Assembly (NCBI GenBank): GCA_016873255.1
Contig: VGXR01000004.1
Coordinates: 1 to 64,000 of the forward strand
Length of the DNA stretch: 64,000 nucleotides
From: Planctomycetota bacterium
Lineage (GTDB): Bacteria; Planctomycetota; Phycisphaerae; Phycisphaerales; SM1A02
Direction: 5' to 3'
Shown: positions 1 to 7,409 of the stretch, piece after piece
Layout of the letters: each line of letters begins with the position of its first letter
Position numbering within the stretch: position 1 is the stretch's first letter
Made by a program: the position numbers and the translations under genes
Notes under the pieces: generated by a model
The model's database searches: none
Told to the model about the DNA's origin: nothing
The model's input: the letters and a program-made list of their open reading frames with translations, nothing else

Positions 1-870
1 GTGGTGGCGGTGATCGCGGCGCTCGTCGGCATCCTGCTGCCGGCGCTCGGCATCCTGCGGCGCAACGGGCAGCTGGTTTCCAGCCAGAGCAATCTGCGCT
101 CGATCGGAGCGCTGATGACTGCGTACTCGCTCGACAACCGCGACCACATCGTTCCCAGCCAGTTCGACTACGCGGGGCAGTTCGCGAAGACCATCGTGCG
201 CACGGCATCGCCTGCGGGCACCACGCCCAACACCGGCGAGCTGCGCAAGGGCTCGTGGACGGACATCCTCTGGACCACGGGGAAGTTCGGCCCGCTGGTG
301 CCCGTGGGCAACCCCAACGACCCGGGCGGCGAGCCCGCCGAGGTGCCGAGCCCCACCTGGGACTATCGCTACGACTCGCCCGACTACTGGGCGTACACGA
401 ACCCGGGCATGGTTGACACGGACCCGTTCCGTTCGAAGGTCGGCATCCAGAAGGCCATGCCCACCGACGCCGACACGGACGCGCGGCCGTTCGGCGCGGG
501 CGCGTCGATCCGTGAGCAGGGGCAGCCCGGCTACTTCGCGGCGAACGACTTCTTCAGCGCGGTGCCCAACGCCGCCGGCAGCAGCAACTGGTACACGAAC
601 GCGATGATCAAGTACCCCGGCATGTCGTTGTACGCCGTCGACAGCCGTGCGGGCGAGACCATCCCGCTTCCGGACCCGAGCAACCCGCAGACGCAGAACA
701 TCTGGCTCCCCGCATCGCCCGAGTGCGAGGTGGAGTTCCGCTACGTCGGCGACGTGTGCTGCATGCTGTACCTCGACGCCCACGTGGCCACCATGGGCAA
801 GTGGCTGAACCTGCAGGACCTCCGCAACAACCGCCAGACGCGCGTGGAGCGCCTCGACCAGCAGAACTGA
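1..870 (+). CDS. Type II secretion-like pseudopilin, 5' end outside window
   Basis: The window opens inside the N-terminal hydrophobic helix of a prepilin-like protein: the first residues (VVAVIAALVGILLPALG) match the stretch that follows the GFTLIELL cleavage motif in type IV pilin-like proteins, so the true start lies upstream. About 289 residues are visible. After the helix comes a globular domain rich in Asn, Asp and Pro, with SQSNLRSIGALMTAYSLDNRD right after the helix, typical of the large planctomycete pseudopilin family (DUF1559-like, H-X9-DG type). The C-terminus has a CCMLYLDAHVATM segment resembling the DGHV motif of that family. Such proteins are exported and probably form pseudopilus or surface structures. 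The identity of the family is a good guess; the precise role is unknown. Confidence 0.75.
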   Translation: MVAVIAALVGILLPALGILRRNGQLVSSQSNLRSIGALMTAYSLDNRDHIVPSQFDYAGQFAKTIVRTASPAGTTPNTGELRKGSWTDILWTTGKFGPLVPVGNPNDPGGEPAEVPSPTWDYRYDSPDYWAYTNPGMVDTDPFRSKVGIQKAMPTDADTDARPFGAGASIREQGQPGYFAANDFFSAVPNAAGSSNWYTNAMIKYPGMSLYAVDSRAGETIPLPDPSNPQTQNIWLPASPECEVEFRYVGDVCCMLYLDAHVATMGKWLNLQDLRNNRQTRVERLDQQN

Positions 871-981
871 GCGTGGGTCAGGGGCGGCGTCTTTATTGGC
901 CTTTGCCCGTTCCTTGCGAACCTGGCGCGGCGCAGACTCGGAATTCACGGGAATCCGAGCGGGCGCCATGTGGCCGGACGC

Positions 982-1010
982 TTGAATCCGGGGCGGGGTT
1001 TCGGTAGTCT
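982..1010 (+). promoter_or_regulatory. Promoter for tRNA-Thr/tuf
   Basis: TTGAAT (982-987) and TAGTCT (1005-1010) are separated by exactly 17 nt, a sigma70-like arrangement ending 43 nt before tRNA-Thr. It is the best candidate promoter for the tRNA-Thr-tuf transcript. The interval 871-981 shows nothing else. Confidence 0.55.
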
Positions 1011-1053
1011 TTCCGGTTCGCCGCTCGTGCAACGGGCGGCGTTGTCATCGTTG

Positions 1054-1125
1054 GCCACCGTAGCTCAGTGGTAGAGCACACCCTTGGTAAGGGTGAGGTC
1101 GAGGGTTCAAGCCCCTTCGGTGGCT
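1054..1125 (+). tRNA. tRNA-Thr (anticodon GGT)
   Basis: Complete cloverleaf of 72 nt. The acceptor stem GCCACCG pairs with CGGTGGC (1118-1124), the D-loop has GTAGCTCAGTGGTAGAGC, the anticodon stem CACCC/GGGTG encloses TTGGTAA with anticodon GGT, and the T-arm GAGGGTTCAAGCCCC is standard. CCA is not encoded. It lies 107 nt upstream of tuf, the same neighbourhood as thrT-tufB in enterobacteria. Confidence 0.95.
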
Positions 1126-1232
1126 TAGGTCTGGCAGGCGCGGCCGCACCTGTCACCTTCTTCCAGAACGCGCGGCCAGCACACCAGCGCCCCGCGCGCA
1201 TCAACACCCTTCTTTCGGAGCACTGAACAGCC

Positions 1233-2441
1233 ATGGCAAAGGGAACGTTCACCCGCACCAAGCCCCACGTCAACGTCGGCACGATCGGCCACGTCGACCA
1301 CGGCAAGACCACGCTGACCGCCGCGATCACCGCCGTGCAGGCCGCGAAGGGCCTGAGCGCGCCGGTGGCCTATGACCAGGTCGCCAAGGCGTCCGAGTCC
1401 GAGGGCCGCCGCGACCCGACCAAGATCGTGACGATCGCCACCTCGCACGTCGAGTACGAGACCCCGAACCGCCACTACGCGCACGTCGACTGCCCCGGCC
1501 ACGCCGACTACGTGAAGAACATGATCACCGGCGCCGCGCAGATGGACGGCGCGATCCTGGTGGTCTCGGCCGCCGACGGCCCGATGCCGCAGACGCGCGA
1601 GCACATCCTCCTGGCCCGCCAGGTCGGCGTGCCCAAGATCGTGGTCTTCCTGAACAAGATCGACCTCGTCGACGACGCCGAGCTCCTCGACCTCATCGAG
1701 GTCGAGGTGCGCGACCTGCTGTCCAAGTACGGCTTCCCCGGCGACGAGACCCCGGTGGTGCGCGGCGCGGCCTTCCCGGCCCTGTCCAACCCCGGCGACG
1801 CGAAGGCCTCGGAGTGCATCACCAAGCTGATGGAGGCCATCGACACCTACATCCCCGAGCCGCAGCGCGAGGTCGACAAGCCGTTCCTCATGAGCGTCGA
1901 GGACGTGTTCAGCATCAAGGGCCGCGGCACCGTGTGCACCGGCCGCATCGAGCGCGGCGTGGTCAAGGTCGGCGACGAGGTCGAGATCGTCGGCCTCCGC
2001 CCGAACCAGAAGACCACCATCACCGGCGTCGAGATGTTCCAGAAGACGCTCGACCAGGGCATCGCCGGCGACAACGTCGGCTGCCTGATGCGCGGCATCG
2101 AGAAGGACGACATCGAGCGCGGACAGGTGCTGTGCAAGCCCGGCTCGATCAAGCCCCACACCAAGTTCGAGTCGCAGGTGTACGTGCTCACGAAGGAGGA
2201 GGGTGGCCGCCACACTCCGTTCTTCAAGGGCTACAAGCCGCAGTTCTACTTCCGCACCACCGACATCACCGGCCAGATCGCGGAGCTCAAGGGCGCCGAG
2301 ATGTGCATGCCCGGCGACAACATCACCATGGTCGTGGACCTCGGTGACAAGGGCGTGGCCATGGAAGAGGGCGTCCGCTTCGCCGTGCGCGAGGGTGGCC
2401 GCACCGTGGGCTCGGGCGTCGTGACCAAGATCCTGGCCTGA
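1233..2441 (+). CDS. tuf: Elongation factor Tu
   Basis: Full-length EF-Tu (402 residues) that delivers aminoacyl-tRNA to the ribosome as a GTP complex. The P-loop GHVDHGKT is at residues 19-26, DCPGH at 86-90, and NKID in the NKxD position follows [16 protein letters not shown]. Domains 2 and 3 are intact and the protein ends [15 protein letters not shown], a classic EF-Tu end. The switch-I (effector) region is unusual: where most bacteria have EEKARGITI, this protein has [14 protein letters not shown], about five residues longer, with the GTP-binding Thr kept (T67). The expanded loop resembles what I recall of planctomycete EF-Tu. The gene follows tRNA-Thr and precedes rpmG, as in the classic tuf-secE-nusG block. 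Confidence 0.98.
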   Translation: MAKGTFTRTKPHVNVGTIGHVDHGKTTLTAAITAVQAAKGLSAPVAYDQVAKASESEGRRDPTKIVTIATSHVEYETPNRHYAHVDCPGHADYVKNMITGAAQMDGAILVVSAADGPMPQTREHILLARQVGVPKIVVFLNKIDLVDDAELLDLIEVEVRDLLSKYGFPGDETPVVRGAAFPALSNPGDAKASECITKLMEAIDTYIPEPQREVDKPFLMSVEDVFSIKGRGTVCTGRIERGVVKVGDEVEIVGLRPNQKTTITGVEMFQKTLDQGIAGDNVGCLMRGIEKDDIERGQVLCKPGSIKPHTKFESQVYVLTKEEGGRHTPFFKGYKPQFYFRTTDITGQIAELKGAEMCMPGDNITMVVDLGDKGVAMEEGVRFAVREGGRTVGSGVVTKILA

Positions 2442-2461
2442 CATTGACCGACATGCCGTCC

Positions 2462-2493
2462 GGGCCCGCCGCGCAGTTCCGCGCGGCGGGCCC
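2462..2493 (+). terminator. 13-bp hairpin after tuf
   Basis: A perfect stem GGGCCCGCCGCGC (2462-2474) / GCGCGGCGGGCCC (2481-2493) with the 6-nt loop AGTTCC sits between tuf and rpmG. There is no T-tract, so it may be an attenuator, a processing site or an mRNA stabiliser rather than a full intrinsic terminator. Confidence 0.5.
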
Positions 2494-2520
2494 CGGACCG
2501 GCTGACCCGAGGTACGAACG

Positions 2521-2700
2521 ATGGCAAAGCGCGCTCTCGACCGCGAATATGTGTGGCTCCAGTGCACGGAGACCGGCGACCTGAACTACCGGACCGAGAT
2601 CCGGGTGAAGGGCGGCATCTCCGAGAAGGTGAAGGAGGGCTTCATGAAGTACAGCCCCCGTCTCCGCAAGCACACGCTGCACAAGATCAAGCGCAAGTGA
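2521..2700 (+). CDS. rpmG: 50S ribosomal protein L33
   Basis: A 59-residue basic protein beginning MAKRALDREYVWLQCTETGD and ending RLRKHTLHKIKRK, which matches L33 throughout (REYVWL.CTETGDLNYRT and the HTLHK tail). L33 lies near the ribosomal E site. It belongs to the version without the CxxC zinc pairs (a single Cys). It starts with ATG 79 nt after tuf and is followed 48 nt later by tRNA-Trp, the order common in many bacteria. Confidence 0.95.
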   Translation: MAKRALDREYVWLQCTETGDLNYRTEIRVKGGISEKVKEGFMKYSPRLRKHTLHKIKRK

Positions 2701-2748
2701 CCGTCGCGCGGCGCGGCCCCCGGCCGTTCCCCGCGGCGCTACGCATGG

Positions 2749-2821
<73 letters not shown>

Positions 2822-2845
2822 TTCGAAACGGAAGGACTGCAGACC

Positions 2846-3268
2846 ATGGCATCAGAGGCCATCTACAAGAGCGGGCAGGGGTACTGGACGCGGATGATCT
2901 CCGCGTCGGCCTTCGGCCTGCTCATCGCCCAGGGCACGTACTGGACGTGGTCGAAGCTCGGCTCGGGCGGCGGCGACGTCGCCGGGTACGTGGCCATCGG
3001 CGCCGCGCTGGTGTTCTTCGCGGGCCTGGGCTCGCTGGTGTTCTGGCTGCTCGGGCGCAACCCGCGCTCGGTGGACTTCCTGATCGCCACCGAGGCCGAG
3101 ATGCGCAAGGTGAACTGGTCCACGCGGCGCGAGATCACCAACTCGACCGGCGTGGTGATCGTCACGATGCTCGCCATCGCGATGTTCTGCTTCGTGTGCG
3201 ACCGTGCGTTCGCGTGGGGATTCCTGCAGGTCGGCGTGCTCGACAGCAGCGTCCTGGAGTCGGAGTGA
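2846..3268 (+). CDS. secE: Preprotein translocase subunit SecE
   Basis: A 140-residue membrane protein, part of the SecYEG channel. Two predicted membrane spans occupy roughly residues 17-35 and 47-72. The conserved SecE core follows: an amphipathic helix with EAEMRKVNWSTRREI (the family signature around E..KV.WP.+.E) and then a third span about 107-125. The three-span form is like that of Escherichia coli rather than the minimal one-span form. The ATG at 2846 lies just after tRNA-Trp, and nusG follows 31 nt downstream. Confidence 0.93.
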   Translation: MASEAIYKSGQGYWTRMISASAFGLLIAQGTYWTWSKLGSGGGDVAGYVAIGAALVFFAGLGSLVFWLLGRNPRSVDFLIATEAEMRKVNWSTRREITNSTGVVIVTMLAIAMFCFVCDRAFAWGFLQVGVLDSSVLESE

Positions 3269-3299
3269 CGGCGCCGTCCGGCGCGCGGAGGATCGAACG

Positions 3300-4115
3300 A
3301 TGGACCTGAGCAACGAGACCCACGAGCACGAGCACGCGGACGCCCACGAGGGCGCCCACGAGGGCGCCATGACCCGTACCGACGGCGGCAAGACGCTGGC
3401 CCGCGGCCGCGACGCGCTGCAGAAGATCGCCGGCCCGCGCCTGAGCGACTTCGGCGTCGAGACCGGCAAGGCGCTCGAGCCCTCGCGTCGCGGCAAGAAG
3501 GCCGCGGAGCCCGTGGTGGCGGTGCCGCCGCAGGACGAGTCGGAACTCCCGATGTTCCGTCCGGGCTTCAACTGGTTCGTGCTGCGCGTGGCCTCCAACA
3601 AGGAGGACTCGGTCCGCAACACGCTGCTGCGCAAGGTGCAGATCGAGGGACTGGAGCAGTCCGTCGGCCGCATCATGGTGCCGACCGAGAAGACCAAGAC
3701 GCTCAAGGCCGGCAAGCAGAAGATCACCGAGACCAAGCTCTATCCGGGCTACGTGTTCGTGGAGATGCGCCTCGAGGCCGATGGCCGCATCCCGCAGGAC
3801 GTGTTCTTCCTGATCAAGGAGACCACGGGCGTCGGCGACTTCGTCGGCACCGCGGGACGTCCCACCCCGATGGGCCCGGCCGAGGTCGAGAAGATGCTGT
3901 TCGACAGCCGCCCCGCGGAGCAGGCCCCGCAGGTCAAGATGGACTTCGCCGCCGGCGACGCCGTCACGATCAAGGAAGGCCCGTTCCAGAACTACGAGGG
4001 CACCGTCGACAGCACCGTGCCGGACAAGGGCATCGTGCGCGTGCTGGTGACGATCTTCGGTCGGCAGGTGCCGGTCGACGTCGAGTACTGGCAGGTGGCG
4101 AAGGCCGGCTCGTAA
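3300..4115 (+). CDS. nusG: Transcription antitermination factor NusG with long N-terminal extension
   Basis: The NGN domain starts near residue 90 (FNWFVLRVASNKEDSVR) and contains the YPGYVFVEM signature. A KOW domain with GDAVTIKEGPFQNYEGTVD lies near residue 217, so the 271-residue protein is a full NusG that binds RNA polymerase. The first ~85 residues are extra: a His/Glu/Asp-rich start (NETHEHEHADAHEGAHEGAM) and a basic linker. An alternative start at Met24 would remove the His-rich part only. GGAG at 3287-3290 supports ATG 3300. The stop codon TAA (4113-4115) is already inside the left terminal repeat of the adjoining element, and no rplK follows. Confidence 0.95.
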   Translation: MDLSNETHEHEHADAHEGAHEGAMTRTDGGKTLARGRDALQKIAGPRLSDFGVETGKALEPSRRGKKAAEPVVAVPPQDESELPMFRPGFNWFVLRVASNKEDSVRNTLLRKVQIEGLEQSVGRIMVPTEKTKTLKAGKQKITETKLYPGYVFVEMRLEADGRIPQDVFFLIKETTGVGDFVGTAGRPTPMGPAEVEKMLFDSRPAEQAPQVKMDFAAGDAVTIKEGPFQNYEGTVDSTVPDKGIVRVLVTIFGRQVPVDVEYWQVAKAGS

Positions 4116-4418
4116 ATCCGCTCCTGGTTCCTTTGGCACCAGTTGTTTTCTCTAGGGAAATCGCCGTGGGTGCTCTGACGTCGGGCGGTTGACGGGTTGC
4201 GGTGGTTCCGGCGGTGGCCGCGCCCCTTCGTTGCGCCGGGACCCCCGTCTCGCGCACGGCCTTGCTCCACCAGGTTCCGCTGCGGCCTCGATATGCATGC
4301 GTTCGTCCGGGATGCACCCGGGAGTAGTCGGTACCGCAGCTGCCGGACTTCTCGCCTGCATACGGCGCTGCGCCGGGGGTTCCCGTGCTCACTGCGGGGC
4401 GCTCGCCGAGTGACGGAA

Positions 4419-4520
4419 GGCGCCCCCCATTCGACCGCCTGTTGAAGCTCGACAGCCGGCGCCCGACCGCCTGCTGATGAACGACAGCTGGCGCCCGACC
4501 GCCTCCCGACGTTCGGCGCC
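4419..4520. repeat. Degenerate tandem repeat inside the 4.1-kb element
   Basis: Three adjoining units begin GGCGCCC (4419, 4458, 4490), share CGACCGCCT, and the first two end GACAGCC or GACAGCT. The clean middle unit is 32 nt. The meaning is unknown. Confidence 0.6.
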
Positions 4521-4633
4521 CCGAGCCGACAGCGAACGGTGGTGGCCTCATCAAGCGAGTTGTTGCACGCCCCGGCCGCGCGCTCCTCGCCGCAGATGCA
4601 CCCGTTGCGTGCAACTTGTCCGAGCGACTGAGG

Positions 4634-4712
4634 CCACCGCCGGTCGCCGAGGCGCCCAGGCACTCACTACGCCGAGCGACCGCCCCCACCGCCGGTCGCC
4701 GAGGCGTCCAGG
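4634..4712. repeat. 27-nt direct repeat pair, 52-nt period
   Basis: A 27-nt block beginning CCACCGCCGGTCGCCGAGG occurs at 4634-4660 and 4686-4712 with one difference. A more degraded third version lies near 4738 (CCACCGCC then GAGGCACC). These lie inside the inverted-repeat element. Confidence 0.65.
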
Positions 4713-4862
4713 TGCACACCGCACCGCGCAACCGACCCCACCGCCTTTCGCAGAGGCACCTCGGCACCCTGGACCCCACATCTCACTTCCCGCACCGCGT
4801 TTCTCTGGAGAAAGAAATTGGTGCCAAAGTAACCAGGAACGGATTTACCTACACTTCGCGGC

Positions 4863-5531
4863 ATGGCTTCGCACTCCATGGATCGGATCGTGCCGGCTCG
4901 CATCGCTTCGTGGGCAACGGGTGCCGCGCTGGTGGCCTCGCTTGCGGCGTGCTCGGCGCCGCGCACGTGGCCGTCGATGGGCGGGGCGCCCGGGATCTCG
5001 ACGGACACGCCGCCGCTTCCGCAGGTGGTGATCAGCGCGGTGAAGTTCGCGCACGAGCAGATCGCCAAGGACAGCCCGCTGGTCTACAACCTGCCCTCGG
5101 AGATGAACGTCGCGGCGTTCTCGACATTCGAGCGAGGGCTTGCGCCGGGCAAGCCGATGTGCCCCGGTGACACGAACGTCTGGACGGTCCGCCAGGCCCG
5201 CATCGACGGCAGCAAGGCGCAGGTCGACATCGAGTACCCCTCGCGCGACGGCTTCTACCAGACCGTCACGGTGCACCTCGGCGGCGCATCCGGCGGCTTC
5301 GACTACAAGCCGAGCTACCTGCAGTACTGGAAGGTGCCCGTGAAGGACCCGGTCTGCACGCAGCCGATCGAGGTGGTCGAGCGCATGTGCGGCAAGGCCG
5401 CGGCCGACGAGCTGCGGGCGCGCCGCGCCGCCTCGGCCCCTGCGCCGGCCGCCGCGGGGACCGCACCCGCGTCCGCCGCGCAGCCCCCGCGTGCCGCGCC
5501 GGCCGCGGGCGGCGAGGAGCCCTCGAAGTGA
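4863..5531 (+). CDS. Putative lipoprotein of unknown function
   Basis: This 222-residue protein has an N-terminal signal with lipobox LAAC (Cys30), so it should be an acylated envelope lipoprotein. The middle part (VVISAVKFAHEQIAKDSPLVYNLP ... GLAPGKPMCPGDTNVWTVRQARIDGSKAQVDIEYP) looks like a compact beta-rich domain I cannot assign. The last ~40 residues are Ala/Pro-rich and disordered. Met1 and Met6 are both possible starts. The next gene overlaps its stop by 3 nt (GTGA), so the two are translationally coupled. No function is proposed. Confidence 0.7.
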   Translation: MASHSMDRIVPARIASWATGAALVASLAACSAPRTWPSMGGAPGISTDTPPLPQVVISAVKFAHEQIAKDSPLVYNLPSEMNVAAFSTFERGLAPGKPMCPGDTNVWTVRQARIDGSKAQVDIEYPSRDGFYQTVTVHLGGASGGFDYKPSYLQYWKVPVKDPVCTQPIEVVERMCGKAAADELRARRAASAPAPAAAGTAPASAAQPPRAAPAAGGEEPSK

Positions 5532-6439
5532 CGGCTGCCGGTCTCGCCGCCGCACGCGAGATCGCGAAGGACATCAAGCTCTCGCACTCGGTGTTCGCAC
5601 TGCCGTTCGCGCTCCTCGGCGCGGCGATGGCCGTGGGCACCGAGCGCCCCGCGCCGCGCGACGTGGCCGTGCTCGCTGCGCTCGTGGTGGGCTGCATGGT
5701 GAGCGCTCGCACCGCGGCCATGGTGGCGAACCGCCTGCTTGACCGCGACATCGACGCACGCAACCCGCGGACCGCCGGACGCGCGCTTCCTGCCGGGCGC
5801 ATCTCGTTGGCGCAGGCGCGCGCGGCGTTCGTGCTTGCCTCGGCTGCGTTCGTGGCGCTCTGCGCTGCGTTCGTGCCGCTCTTCGGGAACCGTTGGCCGC
5901 TGTGGCTCTCCTTGCCCGTCCTTGCCTGGATCTCGGCCTACGGGCTGCTGAAGCGCTTCAGCATGCTGTGCCACGTGTGGCTGGGCGCGAGCCTTGCCAT
6001 GAGCCCGCTCGCCGCGGCCATCGCCGTGCGTCCGGAGGCGCTCGCGGAACCCGCGCCGTGGTTCCTCGCCGGCGCCGTGATCCTGTGGGTTGCCGGCTTC
6101 GACGTGCTCTACGCGATGCAGGACACCCAGGTGGACGTCCGCGAGGGCCTGCACAGCATGCCGTCGCGCCTTGGGGACGCGCGCGCCGCGTGGGTCTCGC
6201 GCGCGATGCACGCGGGGAGCGTTGCGTGCCTCGTGGCGTGCTGGCGCGCGGACCCTCGGCTCGGGCCCGCGTTCGGCGCGGCTGTGCTGGTGGCGGCCGC
6301 GGTGATCTGCATGGAGCACGTGCTCCTGGCCACGGGCGGCGCGCCGCGCTTCGCGCGGCACTTCACGCTGCTCAACGGCGTCGTGTCGATCGTGCTGGGG
6401 GCCACCGGCATCGTGGCGGTGGCGATGCGGCATGGGTGA
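5528..6439 (+). CDS. UbiA-family polyprenyltransferase, possibly MqnP-type
   Basis: This 303-residue multi-span membrane protein transfers a polyprenyl chain to an aromatic acceptor in quinone synthesis. The first Asp motif is NRLLDRDID (Asn68, Asp72, Asp76; NxxxDxxxD), followed by RTAGRALPAG. The second is YAMQDTQVDVREGLHSMP, very close to the YxxQDxxxDxxxGxxS pattern of 4-hydroxybenzoate prenyltransferases and of MqnP in the futalosine menaquinone route. The start is GTG 5528, overlapping the upstream lipoprotein's TGA; an earlier in-frame start would add a non-homologous tail. Whether the organism makes menaquinone by futalosine cannot be decided here. Confidence 0.85.
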   Translation: MTAAGLAAAREIAKDIKLSHSVFALPFALLGAAMAVGTERPAPRDVAVLAALVVGCMVSARTAAMVANRLLDRDIDARNPRTAGRALPAGRISLAQARAAFVLASAAFVALCAAFVPLFGNRWPLWLSLPVLAWISAYGLLKRFSMLCHVWLGASLAMSPLAAAIAVRPEALAEPAPWFLAGAVILWVAGFDVLYAMQDTQVDVREGLHSMPSRLGDARAAWVSRAMHAGSVACLVACWRADPRLGPAFGAAVLVAAAVICMEHVLLATGGAPRFARHFTLLNGVVSIVLGATGIVAVAMRHG

Positions 6440-7370
6440 CGGCGACGAGCGCTCGCGGCTGCCGGCGCGCGTGCGCCCGGCGGAGGACCTGGGCGAGTCG
6501 CTGCGCGATGCGCTGCTCGCCGAGATCGACACGGCCCTCCTCGAGTGCGATGACCTCGCCAGCTGGGAGCAGCCGCGCCGCCGCCGCGCGGTGCATGAGC
6601 TGCGCCGTGCGCTGAAGCGCTTCCGGGCGGGCGCCAGCCTGTGCAAGGGCGCGGTGGATGCCGTGGAGGTGCGCGCGGTGCAGGAGGAGGTGCGCGCCAC
6701 CGCCGAGCGCCTCTCCGCCACGCGCGACCGCGACGTGCTCATCGAGACCATCACCGACGTGTGCGAGGTGCTTCCGCCGGCGCTCCGCCGCAGCACCGGT
6801 GCCATCGCGGTGGCGGTGCTCGCGCCCGACAAGGCCACCACGGCATCCGCCGACTGGCACCAGGCCGCGGCCATCATCCGGGGACAGCTCGAGGGCCTGC
6901 GCGCGCGCATGCTCGCGGCGGACCTGCGCGCGGTCGGGCCGGATTCGATCGCCTCGGCCATCGCGCGCCGCTGGCGCCGCGCCCGCCGGCAGGCGGCGGT
7001 GCCGTGGAACGCGGGCCACCTCGACGCGCTGCACGAGGTCCGCAAGGAATGCCAGCGGCTCGCGCTGCAGCTCGTGCTCGTGTCGCGCCTCGGTCCGCGG
7101 CGCCGCATCGAGCGCCTCGCCTCGAGCCTCGGGCGCGTGGTGTCGGCCATCGGCGAGGACCGCGACCTCGGCCTGCTCGAGGGACTGCTCTCGGAGCGGC
7201 GCGCGGAGTTCCCCGACCCGCGGCAGGTGGACGATCTCCTCCGCGAGGTGCGTTCGCGTCGGCAGCAGCTCCTGCGCGCGGCGCGCCGGCGCGCGCGCAA
7301 GGTGCTCGAGCCCAAGGCGGGCGAGGTGCGTCGCCTGGTGTCGACGGGCCGCGGCCGCCGCCGTCGCTGA
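6432..7370 (+). CDS. CHAD domain protein
   Basis: CHAD (conserved histidine alpha-helical) domains are helical bundles that bind polyphosphate. This 312-residue protein shows the repeated signature: VHELRRALKRFRA near residue 54 and LHEVRKECQRLAL near residue 200, both with the conserved His and surrounding Arg/Lys. It is very Arg-rich, as expected for a polyanion binder, and ends in a basic tail (STGRGRRRR). The start overlaps the stop of the prenyltransferase gene by 8 nt, so the two are coupled. No CYTH domain is fused to it. Confidence 0.85.
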   Translation: MGDGDERSRLPARVRPAEDLGESLRDALLAEIDTALLECDDLASWEQPRRRRAVHELRRALKRFRAGASLCKGAVDAVEVRAVQEEVRATAERLSATRDRDVLIETITDVCEVLPPALRRSTGAIAVAVLAPDKATTASADWHQAAAIIRGQLEGLRARMLAADLRAVGPDSIASAIARRWRRARRQAAVPWNAGHLDALHEVRKECQRLALQLVLVSRLGPRRRIERLASSLGRVVSAIGEDRDLGLLEGLLSERRAEFPDPRQVDDLLREVRSRRQQLLRAARRRARKVLEPKAGEVRRLVSTGRGRRRR

Positions 7371-7394
7371 GTGCGTGCGCCGCGGGGGCGCGTG

Positions 7395-7400
7395 TACCCT
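7395..7400 (+). promoter_or_regulatory. -10 box, probable leaderless start of proS
   Basis: TACCCT ends 9 nt before the proS ATG; there is no Shine-Dalgarno sequence. Confidence 0.5.
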
Positions 7401-7409
7401 GTTCCCCCC

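Larger units (their letters stand above)
4112..4848. mobile_element. 737-bp non-coding element with ~46-bp terminal inverted repeats
   Basis: The left end (4112-4158) and the reverse complement of the right end (4802-4848) match at most positions. Both read GTAAATCCG, then TCCTGGTT, TTTGGCACCA and TTTCTC..GAGAAA-like blocks, with scattered substitutions. The inner block of each arm is itself a small palindrome (TTTCTCCAGAGAAA in the right arm). The interior has only short frames without recognisable domains, and contains internal repeats (4419-4520 and 4634-4712). A second, shorter family member lies at 29972-30075. The organisation resembles a non-autonomous transposable element (MITE-like). 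No transposase is present and no target duplication is evident. The left arm supplies the nusG stop codon. Confidence 0.6.

Noticed and set aside
4419-4712. CRISPR array
   Set aside because: The repeat units are few, degenerate, without uniform spacers, and no cas gene is near.
3970-4779. Open frames within the inverted-repeat element
   Set aside because: Arg/Ser/Gly-rich, no domain, no ribosome-binding site, and their repeats follow the DNA repeats rather than protein structure.
4112-4848. Intact insertion sequence or group II intron
   Set aside because: No transposase or reverse transcriptase frame and no intron domain V were seen.
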